From NCBI GenBank assembly GCA_014529385.2, contig CM043959.1, positions 90,280,029-90,344,028 on the forward strand: DNA of 64,000 nt. Direction: 5' to 3'. Numbering within the stretch: position 1 is the first letter of the stretch; each line of letters starts with the position of its first letter. Shown here in pieces: positions 46,638 to 57,327 of the stretch. The notes under the pieces are model-generated. The model saw only the letters and a program-made list of their open reading frames with translations, ran no database searches and was not told the DNA's origin. This DNA comes from Adiantum capillus-veneris. Its lineage: Eukaryota > Streptophyta > Polypodiopsida > Polypodiales > Pteridaceae. The position numbers and the translations under genes are program-made.

Positions 46638-47479
46638 CTCAGATTTTGTGAGCATGAACTATGGTATAAACCAAAGCCAGTGATGATAGAAGATGAGTAT
46701 GAAGAGCAAGAGAATGTGCGTCATGTTGTTGATAAGCCAGGACCATCAACAAGAACTATTTCAGGAGGCATTATTCCACACACACTCGCACTAGCTCATG
46801 TGTGAAGTAAGAAGACTCTCTCCTTCCTTCTCAAGCTTTAATGGAAATCTTGTTACCTACTCCAAGCTTGTGAGAAGGGAGGCCTACACCAATGACTTTT
46901 GGCTTTGTGATGCAAATCCAACCAAGAGCCAAGATTCAATGCATTCTCATCTCCTTTACCATGGTAAATACTAAGCTATGCTATGCTAATATGAGTGATT
47001 ATGTGAGGAGATGTACATCTTTCTCGTAAGACTACTCCTTATTCCTCTCAATCTACTCTCATACCCCGCTAGCTCTCACCATCTTCGAAGGTGTGTGAGG
47101 TCTTCTGTCTCAGACCGTGAGGGAATTGATGTTGTGTTTTATAAGTGTTTGCTTAGTGCTTGAAGTTTCCATCTTCATTGCACTAGCTAGTTATTGAAGG
47201 AACACAAAGAATTGTATTGTAGAATGTCTCCCTTGATGGGGGAAACCTATAATACAAAGCCTTTTGGAGGGGGAACCGGCTACATGAAAATCTGGTCCTC
47301 AACTGTTGTCAATAGCTTAATTTCTCTCTCTTTTGAAATATTGTTCATGCCTATCTAACTAGGTGTTATGCTTTTTGTTGCTCTCTCCACCCAAGCACTC
47401 TTGCTATGCTCATTAGAAATCTATTCTAATGAAATTCTCACTATGTCTATGCTATTTTCCGCTAGACACAAGTTACTAG
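46638..47479. other. Uncharacterised stretch right of Copia-2
   Basis: A short plus-strand open frame to 46805 is acidic (EDEYEEQENVRHVVDKPG) and not recognised. The rest has no gene signal. Confidence 0.4.
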
Positions 47480-47910
47480 GCCATTAAATGTTACAATTCA
47501 AACCGATTGGAAGGGTCGAAAGACCAATTGGGTTGAGATTCTACAAGATTTGACTGCAAACTACGGTATCCTAAAGGGCAATACAATATTTTAGCAGATG
47601 CAGTAAGCCAAATGTCTCAAGTAAATTCAATTGCTCTTACAAAAATAAACAATGAGTTTTTGGAGTAATCCAAATGTCTCAAGTAAATTCAATTGCTCTT
47701 ACAAAAATAAACAATGAGTTTTTGGAGTCATTACGTGGCAACAAGTGTGCACAAGATGAGTCATACAAGAAGGTGTGGAGTGTAGTGTCACAAAGGGATC
47801 CATCACACATGTGGAGTCATTACGTGGCAACAAGTGTGCACAAGATGAGTCATACAAGAAGGTGTGGAGTGTAGTTTCACAAAGGGATCCATCACACATG
47901 TGGAGTATTT
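47480..47910 (+). pseudogene. Gypsy fragment: RNase H end with tandem duplications
   Basis: Plus-strand codons include TDWKGRKTNWVEILQD, an ILADA-SQM motif and LRGNKCAQDE..KKVWSVVSQRD, a pattern typical of the RNase H to integrase junction of Gypsy chromoviruses. Two successive duplications lie in it: a 62-bp unit (47608 and 47670) and an 89-bp unit (47723 and 47812). Confidence 0.65.
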
Positions 47911-48966
47911 TTGGGTTTGAGAGCTGCACACACAATACAACAAAGAATTAAGGAGTCTTTTTTAAAGGTGGTCATCAAAGCTTGTGTTAAGCTTTGCTAA
48001 AGAGGCCTATAGTGTCTCCAAAATAAAAGGCATAACCACTTACGGTGAAGGAAGAAAATCAAAGAATAGAGAAGTTTTCAATTAAAGTTGCAGAGACGTG
48101 CAGAATAAAGATCGAGAGGAAGATGATGAATCGCCGTGGGGATGGTGCATAGCTAGAGCAATCAAGTTCTGAGAAGGTTCAGCTATGGCAAAAAGAAAAA
48201 TTTACACAAGCACAACATGAAGAGAAAGGAGAAGACACATGTGGTCCTAATGAGGTTAACACATGGTGTGCAAAATTGCAAGTTTGATTAATAAATGAAC
48301 CGATTGGAGGAGATATAGCTAGTGCGATAGAGAAGGATGCATGAGGAATGGCACAACAGAGGCAACATCGAATATGGCTATTTGACTATGGCAACTAGAG
48401 AAGCAACAAAATCTTTTGGATATGGTGTTCTACTAAGAAAGGCCAGTGAGGAAGAAGAAGAGATTCACGTAGGTCATGTTTCTCGCAAAAAAAGATCCAT
48501 GCCATTGAAGAGCCATGATAAGATATCAAATCGTTTTGCAACTTTATAGGCGATTGTAGGCTCCATGGATAACAAGCTAGAGTAGTTTTTTTCTAGAGAA
48601 AAGTTTCTTGTGGTAAGCGAAGGGTTCATTCACACACGATCATTTTTTTTTTTTGGCATTTTATGTGATTGGTGCCACCTCATCCACAATTGGCCAAAAC
48701 AGTTTGCAAAAATGATGTTTACCCAATGCATTATGAGGGTAACCATACTTGAGCATGCGAGCTCAAATCGAGTAGTATTAGAGCATTGAGGGGGAGTTTT
48801 GAGAGCAATGCTAGTGTGGGTGATTGTTGGAACACCTTGCTTAAGAGGAGGTGTTGAGAGTGTAGCCACAAATGTAAGTCAAGGTGAGGGGTATCTACAA
48901 AAGAAGCCTCACACATTGTAGTTTTGCAAGTGATATGCAATAGAGTGAATTGTTAAGTGTGCTAAT

Positions 48967-48968
<2 letters not shown>
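47911..48968. other. Uncharacterised stretch with a possible polypurine tract
   Basis: A 70-codon open frame at 48337-48549 is not recognised. GAGGGGGAG at 48788-48796 equals the Copia-2 polypurine tract and could mark the edge of a decayed LTR, but no LTR pair was found. Poly-T is at about 48641. Confidence 0.35.

Positions 48969-49018
<50 letters not shown>
48969..49018. repeat. (CT)n microsatellite
   Basis: An uninterrupted CT tract of 50 bases. Confidence 0.98.
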
Positions 49019-49019
<1 letters not shown>

Positions 49020-49490
49020 GCCATGGAGTTCTGGGTGTGATATAATCCACCTTAGATTAATGTTGAATCATGTTTATGCACCATGTCTAATCCCACTCTA
49101 ATTTCAAAACAAAGGGCAATGCCAACAAATAGTAAGTTTATATCAAGTTAACCCCAAGGGTTGTGATGAGCTTTCACCCTTGTGTCTTGCTAAACCTTAC
49201 ATGCGCATGTGATCTTCCCACGCTCCTTTTGTTTTATGCATCTGATCTCCAAGAACATCTGCATGCATACTTACTCAATTGTCCGTATTAATTAAGCATG
49301 AACCTCTCTATCCTACTCGTAATCCTAGCCCCTTATTTTTTTCCATAAAGAAGGTTTCAAAACCAAGTTTCAATTATAAGTTCATTTACTACTCCAACCA
49401 AAAACTTAATATAGAGAAACTCATACCATGGAATATACAAGAAACTAGGTGCCCACAAAGTCTTTACTCCTACGTTGATTTTCTAGAACG

Positions 49491-49611
<121 letters not shown>

Positions 49612-49848
49612 CTAATATTTGCCAATTGGCTATTTTTTAAGAGTTTTCCCAAAAGACATTTTCCAAACGTCTTTAAACATTTGCCTAATTTTTGGTTGTT
49701 TTGATTTTTAGAAAATATTCGCCCAATTTTGAACATTTTAAGGCATTTTTAAACCATTCACCCCATTTTCTATTGTTATAATCTCAAATATAAGGAATAT
49801 TCGCCAACTCATAACACTTGTAAATTCTTGAAGTGCTCTTATTTTTCA

Positions 49849-49849
<1 letters not shown>

Positions 49850-49925
<76 letters not shown>
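49850..49925. repeat. (AT)n microsatellite
   Basis: An AT tract of about 76 bases. Confidence 0.98.
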
Positions 49926-49929
<4 letters not shown>

Positions 49930-50613
49930 CATACACACACACGCGCGTATAGAGGAAGATAGAGAGATAAACAAACTTGCATGAGAGAGAGAGATGCATT
50001 AAATTGTAAATCATACTATCAATTGCCACTAATTCACTTAGAGTTAGTTCAAATCTATAAAGCTAGTTGTCCTACTTGACCGATGTTAAGTAAAGATTAT
50101 TTAACATACAAATCAGAACAATGCCGGGGCCGCCCTTGCCTTAGGGCAGTGCCAACAAATACTAAGCTTAGACAAAGCTAATCCTAGGCATTGTGATGAT
50201 TTTGCCACTCTAGTGTCTTGCCAACTATTATGAGCGCACATGATATTCCCATGCTCCTTTTGTGTTTTCTTGCGCATCAGATCTCCAAGCACACTTGGAG
50301 GCAAAATTACTCTATTGTCCATGATAACTAAGCATGAACGTGTCTACCCTACTTGTAATCAACCCCATCCTAAATGCTTAATTTATTTGCTAAAACAAGG
50401 GTTCCAGAACCAAATTTTAATTCTTTATAACTGCAGATAATACTCCAACCAAAAATTTAATATACAAAAACTCATAGCATGGAATATGCATGAAACCAAG
50501 TGATCACAAAGTCTTTATTGTTAAAATGCTGATTTTCAAGAAGAAGAAACAACGTCTTTACACTTATTGTAATTATTAAGAATATAGTGTAGCATTATTA
50601 AAATTTTATTCTT

Positions 50614-50620
<7 letters not shown>

Positions 50621-50670
<50 letters not shown>

Positions 50671-50714
50671 AAGCCCAAGAATCTCACTTTCACACACACA
50701 CACACACACACACA
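50621..50714. repeat. (CT)n and (AC)n tracts
   Basis: CT at 50621-50663 and AC at 50692-50714. They occupy the same position in the flanking-sequence unit as the compound tract at 49492. Confidence 0.95.
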
Positions 50715-51254
50715 AACTTGAGAGAGAGAGAGAGATGGATTAAAATGAAAATCATACCATCAATTGCCACTTCACTTAGAGTTAATGAAAATCTCTAAAG
50801 CTGGTTGTCAAGCTATTTTAACATCCAAATCAAAACAATACCCGTCCCGCTCTGGTGTCTTGCCAATTGTTACGCGTGCACATTAATCTTGCCATGTTTC
50901 TTTTGTGTCTTCTTACGCATATAATCTCCAAGCACACTTGTATGCAAACTAACTCAGTTTGTCCATGATAATTATGCCTAAACCTCTCTACCCTACTCGT
51001 ACTTAGGCCCATCCTAGCCCCTTATTTATTGACTAAAAAAGGGTTTCAAAATCAAGTTTCAACTATAAGTACATTTAATACTCCAACCAAAAATTTAATA
51101 TAGAAAAAATCATACCATGGAATATGTAGGAAACTAGGTGATCACAAAGTCTTTATTCTTGTGTTGATTTTCAAGAAACAAAACCAGACACACATTGCAT
51201 TTATACGCATACACACACAGACATGCATAAATACATAAATAAATAAATAAATAA

Positions 51255-51288
<34 letters not shown>

Positions 51289-51529
51289 CTACATAGTTAG
51301 ACTAAGCCAAATGCTACATAGTATCTGTTGACATTGATGTAACGTTTGGTGTTTTTTCTTTTTTTGAGAGAGAGAAGGGTTTCAAAACCAAGTTTCAATT
51401 ATTTATATCTGCATATAATACTCTAACCAAAAAGTTAATATAGAGAAATTCATACCATGGAATATGCATGAACCCAAGTGATGACAAAGGTTTTATTCTT
51501 AATATGTTGATTTTCAAGAAGAAACCACA

Positions 51530-51715
51530 ACTTGGGGCTTGTATCACTCAACCTGCAAAACAAGCGCCAAGTCCATTGTCAGTTGCAATCAATAGAATTG
51601 CCTGCCCAATTGTCAGTTGCAATCAACTACATGACCTTAGATAAAATGTCATTAGAAAGAGGCTGTCTTCAAAGTGCACATCTTCAAGGATGTCTAGCAT
51701 CTTTCCACCCTCAAT
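51530..51715 (-). pseudogene. MTPSL: Gutted MTPSL relic
   Basis: The right part (51715 down to about 51642) translates on the minus strand to a recognisable MTPSL N-terminus. The segment EDVHFEDSLFLMTF corresponds to EEMHFEDNLFPLTF of the intact gene, and the start codon is changed to ATT. The left part (about 51530-51600) matches the last codons and 3' flank of the intact gene (GGCTTGTATC-CTC-CCTGCA and then the stretch ending in the stop), with the stop changed to TGG. About 800 bases in between, including both metal-binding motifs, are gone. A 40-bp piece, TTGTCAGTTGCAATCAA, is doubled at 51570 and 51610. It is dead, and its presence shows MTPSL was once multicopy here. Confidence 0.85.
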
Positions 51716-52141
51716 GTATGCCTACAAGCGACATTTGATCTCTAAGCACGTTCACATGCATACTTACTCAATTGTCTAGGTTAATTAAGCATAAACCTCT
51801 CTACCCTACTCTTAATTAAGCATGAACCTCTCTACCCTACTCTTAATCAACCCCATCCTAGCCCCTTTTTTCTTTGTTGAAAGAAGGGTATCAAAACCAA
51901 GTTTTCACAATAAGTGCATTTACTAGTCCAACCATAAAACTAATATAGAGACTCATACCATGGAATGTGTACGTGATCACAAAGTCTTTATTTTTATGTT
52001 GATTTTCAAGAACAAAACTAGAGACACACATTGCATTTATACTCATATATATGTATAAATGCAATTACTACTCCAACCAAAAAATTAATTTAGAGAAACT
52101 CATACCATGGAATATGTAGGAAACTAGGTGATCACAAAGTC
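51716..52141. repeat. Flanking-sequence copy, left of the LINE-B insertion
   Basis: Same unit as 49100-51529. It contains a 40-bp tandem duplication (AAGCATGAACCTCTCTACCC and its neighbour) near 51790-51840. It is interrupted at GATCACAAAGTC by LINE-B. Confidence 0.8.
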
Positions 52142-54278
52142 TTTTTTTTTTTTTTTTAAAGCAAAACTCACAATTGTGAGTGAATTATATTGAACAACCC
52201 AAAAAAATACAAGGTCTTGTCATGCTCTTGTTAAGCCATGACATCATTCAGAGACCATACATCGGCTATCAGGGTAGCCACCCCTACCAACCCACCCCCT
52301 CCTCCTTAATACACAACGTGCATAATCATGTCATTCTGAGATCTTTTATTTACCGATGACCAAGATTAGCCCCCATCCTAGGCATTCCCTCTATCGACAA
52401 CAAGGCACAAGTAGTCCTAGACCAATCCTCCGATTGTTGCTTGTGCCCGAGTGTCCATATTAGCACTTTGCTTTCTTGTATAATTTTTGCAAAGCTTGCC
52501 ACCTCAAAACCTCCTTCAAACACACGGCGATTCCTTGTCTGCCATATATTATGTAAGAAGAAGTATCTGACGATCTGAGTGCTGACGAGGAGTGCAGGAC
52601 TACTTGAATTCTTACCCATAAGGAATAGGTCAGTCCTGAAAAGACTAATCCTCCATGTTCTTTGGACCCACTTGCATATTTTCCCTGCGAGGCCTTTGAT
52701 AACCCTGAGCAACCAAAAGGTCAATGGTTTTCCAACTCTTGTTGCCACTGCCCCATAAGTGCCCAAGTCACTTCAGACCCTTATTATTCAGCTTCCTGGC
52801 TGTCTCAATCCAATAGGGAGTTTGTGGCGGATCTACAACTTTGGAAAGCCAGGGGGACCAATGCAAAATGGAGTTCTTGATGTATCTGGCTTCTTCCCCC
52901 CACTTTAAGACTCCTACTGCTCTATTGCATTTTCTTACCAATTCTCCTGAGCTGCCTCCCAGTCTTAAGGTAGACTAGGCCGGGGCAAGCAGTTTGTCAT
53001 GAACCTCCACCCCTCCCCACTTTCCACCCTTCGAGCCAAGTTTAGCTGCTTCAATCATATCTCTGATCATGACAACCCAAACTTGATCCTGTTTAGCCAA
53101 GGAAATAAAAAATTTGGCACAACAAGCTTCTGCATGGACCAGAGGGTTGAGAATTTCGAGGCCTCCTTGATTCCCTGGCCGAGCAACTGATTCCCAATGG
53201 GCCCATTGCCATGGCTTGGAAGATTTCGTGTTATTTTTCCATAAAAACCTTTTTACTGGTTTCAAGAACTCTTTCCAATGACACTTAGCCATCTTCAGAA
53301 GCGGGCTAGTGAAGGCAATGTAAGGAATCGTAAAGGCATTCATCACTTTTATCCGACTTAGGAATGGGAGAAGAGCATACTCCCACCTACTCATTTTTGT
53401 TTTGATTTTTCAAGCACCCATTCAAATCTTTGCTTGTGAATTACGTCCACCCCCAAGGGGGCTCCCAGATATCTAAAGATATTCCCTTTTGTGACAATCT
53501 CCCCCGACCAGACAGAAGGGTCAAATGAGTCATTTTTCGATAGGGAGATCAGCCTTGACTTCTCTATATTACACTGGGACCCTGAAGCTACTGAGAATAT
53601 TTGTACAATCTCCAAAGCTTTTCTGATGACCTGGGGGCACGCCTTCAAGAAGAGGAGAGAATCATCTGCAAAAAGTTTTGCCAATAGTTGGCTATTTCCT
53701 GGTAAGGCAAGGCAAGGCCTTGCAATTCGCCTCGTTCCGCACTAGCTTCGAGCGTCGTGATTAGAGGATGTGGTCCTATGGCAAAAAGTAAGGGGGCCAG
53801 AGGGAACCCCTGCTCAATACCTTTTGACCTCAAAAGAGTCCACAATTCTATTGTTGAATAGGAGCTCTGACTGGCTTCCAGCCCCCCATTACACGTACCG
53901 GCCGACATAGGCGAGGCCCAAAGCCCAGAGCTTCTATGACAGCTTCTATATATATCCATGTTATTCTATCATAAGCCTTGTCCAGGTCCAACTACAGCAA
54001 AATGCACTCCTGCTTTGTGACAATTGCGTATTCGATGCCCACCATTGCTGCCAAGATGTTATTGTAAATGGACCTTCCTTTGATGAACCCATGTTGGTGG
54101 GGTGAGATGATCTTGATTAATAAGGGGGCTAGTCTAAGGGCTACTGCTTTAGCTATAATTTTGTAGGCCACCGACATCATCGTTATAGGGCACCAATGTT
54201 TCAGTTGAGAACAACAAATCTGTTTTGGGATGGGTTTGATAAGCCCTCTCTTAACACTTATCTCCAATGAGGGCCTTC
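52142..54278 (-). mobile_element. LINE-B: L1-type non-LTR retrotransposon, 5' truncated
   Basis: A poly(T) on the plus strand at 52142-52157 is the poly(A) tail of a minus-strand LINE. The flanking GATCACAAAGTC (plus TTT) at 52130-52141 and 54279-54293 is a perfect target duplication of at least 12 bases. The inserted DNA splits one copy of the MTPSL flanking unit. A 14-bp palindrome CTCACAATTGTGAG lies about 10 bases before the tail (52167-52180). The element is truncated within reverse transcriptase. Confidence 0.92.
52350..54267 (-). pseudogene. LINE-B reverse transcriptase and C-terminal zinc region
   Basis: Minus-strand motifs, in shifting frames: GLIKPIPK, RPI-MMSVAYKIIAKA, QHGFIKGRSIYNN, LDLDKAYDRI, FADDSLLF (catalytic pair), GSQCNIEKS, YLGAPLG, then W-rich segments (WKNN, WESVARP, GGLEILN) and a C-terminal part with W..R..RVF. 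These are hallmarks of plant L1 ORF2. Frameshifts and stops occur at about 53990, 53690, 53390 and 52970. The endonuclease and early reverse transcriptase motifs are absent. Confidence 0.87.
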
Positions 54279-54870
54279 GATCACAAAGTCTTTATTCTTA
54301 TGTTGATTTTCAAGAAGAAAACCAAAGACACATTGCATTTATTCTCATATATACACACACACACCCACACGTGCGCGTGCACACACAGACACACAAAGAA
54401 ACAAACTTGCATTATGACAAAAGGAGTGAGAGACACATAAAGAGGGAGGTGGACTAAATTGTAAATCATACCATCAATTGCCACTTCACTTAAAGTTAAC
54501 TCAAATCTCTGAAGCTGGTTGTCGTACTTGACCTGACGTTAAGTAAAGCTTTTTTAACATCCAAATCAAAACAATGCCCCTGCCTTAGGGCAGTGCCAAC
54601 AAATATGAAGCTTAGACAAAGTTAACCATAGGCATTGTGAGGACCTCTCACTCTAGTGTCTTGCCAACTGCTATCAATGCATGTGATATTGCACGTTTTG
54701 TGTTTTGCTTGCGCATCTAATCTCAGAGCACACTTGCATACACAATACATTTTAATACATACATATATATGTGTGTGTCTGTGTGTTTGTAAATATTATT
54801 ATTCTTATTTTAATCCTCTACATATATATGAATACATAGAGAGAGTTCGGGGAGGCAAGCCTACCTAAAT
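54279..54870. repeat. Flanking-sequence copy adjacent to the MTPSL gene
   Basis: This is a continuation of the unit split by LINE-B (54279-54480) and a second partial copy (54560-54740: GGCAGTGCCAACAAATATGAAGC, GTGTCTTGCCAACTGC). Short GT and CA tracts are present. Confidence 0.8.
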
Positions 54871-54924
54871 ACTAAGAGTTGGAACATCTTCTGGCTTGTA
54901 TCGCTCGGCCTGCACGTACCAAGC

Positions 54925-55905
54925 TCAATTGCCGGTTGTCGCAAGGCAAAGACTCTTCACATAGCTTTGGAGATCTGGCTTGGAAGCCAACAGAGGAGAG
55001 GTGACAATTTCTTGGGCGAGGCGTGCACAGTCAAGATTGCGTTCTTGAATCATTCGCCAAGCTTGCGAGACGGCGACGTGGATGGGCACAAGACCCTTTT
55101 GCTCCTTGCAAGTGTGGGCGTGGAGCTGATTTACAATGTTGAGGACGGCATTCTGATCCTTCTCGAACTCCTTTGCAAAGGAGATGATGTCATTTATGCA
55201 ATACATGTACTCACCCGCAGCTTGGTGTAGTTGGTGAAGGAGAGAGCTTTGGAGCGCCTCCTCATCTAGGTCAATGCCCAAGCTATACTCCGTCATTAGA
55301 TAGAATGGCGGCAATGCATACGTATCATTGCGTAACTTCATGTACTCCTCCACACTGGCCGACTGCATCTTGGAGGCCACAGTGATCCGCCGCTCCTCTG
55401 AATGGGCTTGCACGTATGCAGTGAGGCTTACCTGAAAGCGAGCTTCCTGACTGTGTAGCATTCTCTTTTTTAGTTCCGCCCACCATTCTCTAGCCACAGT
55501 AATGCAGGCCGGCTCCTTCCCTTCCAACGATGTTGGCATTGCCTTGTCGTCACAAAACAAAGCATCGAGGACACGCTTGCACAGACTTTCCACTTGGAGG
55601 ACCCCACCATCTTCACCGGTGCAACCGTCCACCTCATCATCGAACAAAAAGAGCCAAAACATGAATTGGCCCAATGCAAGTAATCGGCTGGGTGGCTCTA
55701 CCAACGCCATTGGCCACATGGTGAATGCCAGTTGATCGATGCGAAGCTTATGCAATGCTTCTATGTCATGAGGGTTGAGACTCTTCTCTGCCCATGCGTG
55801 CAACATCTCTTTTGCAATTGCATGCCTCGGATGGAATGTAAGCGGAAAGAGGTTGTCTTCAAAGTGCATCTCTTCAGGGACGTGTGGCCGCTTTCCATTT
55901 TCCAT
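54925..55905 (-). CDS. MTPSL: Microbial-type terpene synthase-like protein (class I)
   Basis: An uninterrupted 326-codon frame. Class I terpene synthases ionise prenyl diphosphates and cyclise them to mono- or sesquiterpenes. The Asp-rich metal motif DDEVD is at residues 89-93, preceded by the aromatic stretch FMFWLFLF. The second metal motif NDIISFAKE (NSE/DTE type) is at 238-246. An Arg (R192) lies exactly 46 residues before N238, the position of the diphosphate sensor in bacterial class I enzymes. Length and single-domain layout fit MTPSL (plant-type synthases are 550 residues or more). There is no transit peptide, so the protein is probably cytosolic and sesquiterpene-forming (inference). 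The usual C-terminal RY pair is not visible; the protein ends LQSYVKSLCLATTGN, so the C-end may be short. The start is the first ATG, 90 bp after a TATA box. Confidence 0.9.
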   Translation of the reverse strand: MENGKRPHVPEEMHFEDNLFPLTFHPRHAIAKEMLHAWAEKSLNPHDIEALHKLRIDQLAFTMWPMALVEPPSRLLALGQFMFWLFLFDDEVDGCTGEDGGVLQVESLCKRVLDALFCDDKAMPTSLEGKEPACITVAREWWAELKKRMLHSQEARFQVSLTAYVQAHSEERRITVASKMQSASVEEYMKLRNDTYALPPFYLMTEYSLGIDLDEEALQSSLLHQLHQAAGEYMYCINDIISFAKEFEKDQNAVLNIVNQLHAHTCKEQKGLVPIHVAVSQAWRMIQERNLDCARLAQEIVTSPLLASKPDLQSYVKSLCLATTGN

Positions 55906-55993
55906 GCTTGCCTACACCTCACTTTTGTGCATGCAAGCTTTCCTGCAACTCACTGATTGAGAATGCTTTCATTTAGACGGGATTTTTTGTGGG

Positions 55994-56000
55994 CTTTATA
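55994..56000 (-). promoter_or_regulatory. TATA box of the MTPSL gene
   Basis: TATAAAG on the minus strand lies 90 bases upstream of the ATG. With initiation about 30 bases downstream, the 5' leader would be about 60 bases. It is the only good TATA match in the 150 bases upstream. Confidence 0.6.
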
Positions 56001-56029
56001 TCATGCACCCTTTGCACCTTGCAAGAACA

Positions 56030-56396
56030 AGCTGCTTCAGCTGTACCAAATTTCAAACTATTTTTGAAAAAAAAAGGCTTTCACCTTTGAATTTACAACA
56101 CACACACGATCATAGGATACCATTTTTCTCTCAATCTCTCAAACCCCCCCCCCCCCCTCTCTTCTCTCTCTCTCTCTCTCTCTTCCTCTCTTCACATACC
56201 ATTTTTTATGTGTAGCCATGGCGTGTAGTCGAGGAGAGGGGTATGTGGGGAGGGGGCATTGAACGCAAAGAACACTTTGGAAAAGAAGGATATACTACTT
56301 TGAAAAACAAGGATACCATCTCAATAGACCACTTTCACAAAGGACCACTTTGAAAACAATAGCATCTCAACACACCACTTTGAAAACATGCGTGCC
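56030..56396. other. Upstream region of MTPSL with short repeats
   Basis: Poly-C and (CT)n at 56145-56181, then degenerate repeats of ACCACTTTGAAAACAA and GATACCATCTCAA between 56280 and 56390. No other gene. Confidence 0.6.
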
Positions 56397-56617
56397 TCCT
56401 AGGATGGGGGAAAATCGTAATTAAAAGATCTTAGAAGAACATGACAAAGGACCCTATGTATCAAGGATAAGGGGGCGAGTTGGGTGGGGTGGCTGCCCTG
56501 ATAGCCGATGTAATTGTGGATGCTCAACACGAACATGACAAGACCTTGTAATTATTTGGGTTGATAAATATAATTCACTCACAATTGTGAGTTTTGCTAT
56601 TAAAAAAAAAAAAAAAA
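56397..56617 (+). mobile_element. LINE-B 3' tip (about 220 bp, plus)
   Basis: It matches the last ~220 bases of LINE-B (CCTAGGATGGGG, GATAGCCGATGTA, CATGACAAGACC, CTCACAATTGTGAG at 56578-56591) and ends in poly(A) at 56602-56617. AAACATGCGTGCC before it (56384-56396) and AAACATGCGTACC after it (56615-56627) form a target duplication with one mismatch. Confidence 0.88.
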
Positions 56618-56849
56618 CATGCGTACCAAATTAACAAGCTCATAAGTCTACCTCAGTAGGCCCGACCAATTTTGGAAATGGGGTCTATTAGATGGTATCT
56701 AGGGAGATACCTTTGTGAAGCTAAGTGTTTATAGGGGTGGTAAATGAACGGAGGGAGACAAAAAGATCTTTTTTGTAATGGGAAGGGGCAGATGCCGCGT
56801 GGGGCGAAGACGCGGACAAGGGACATGGAGAGCAGGCAGCACGAGAAGT

Positions 56850-56850
<1 letters not shown>

Positions 56851-56933
<83 letters not shown>
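56851..56933. repeat. (CT)n microsatellite
   Basis: An uninterrupted CT tract of 83 bases. Confidence 0.98.
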
Positions 56934-56936
<3 letters not shown>

Positions 56937-57100
56937 CGTAGGTCGGTGCAGGGCAAATGGACGTAGTCCTTGACGGGCGGCTTTTAGGGTTTCCTGCCTA
57001 GAAGAGGGCGCTCGCAGCAGCAGGGCAATGGGAAGCGGGCAAGCACAAGAGCGATGTCAACAAAACGGGGTTGGAGGGTTGCTGTGGCGCAGAATTTCAC

Positions 57101-57202
<102 letters not shown>

Positions 57203-57294
57203 TGATTGCTACTGCAAATCACTCTCCCCTTTCTCATTCCTCTGCATTGGACGCTCGAGGTGTAGCCTGGTAGTCAGGGGGGAGATGCGTAGAC

Positions 57295-57327
<33 letters not shown>

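Noticed and set aside
48788-48796. A fourth copia element marked by the polypurine tract GAGGGGGAG
   Set aside because: No LTR pair, primer site or coding motif could be tied to it.
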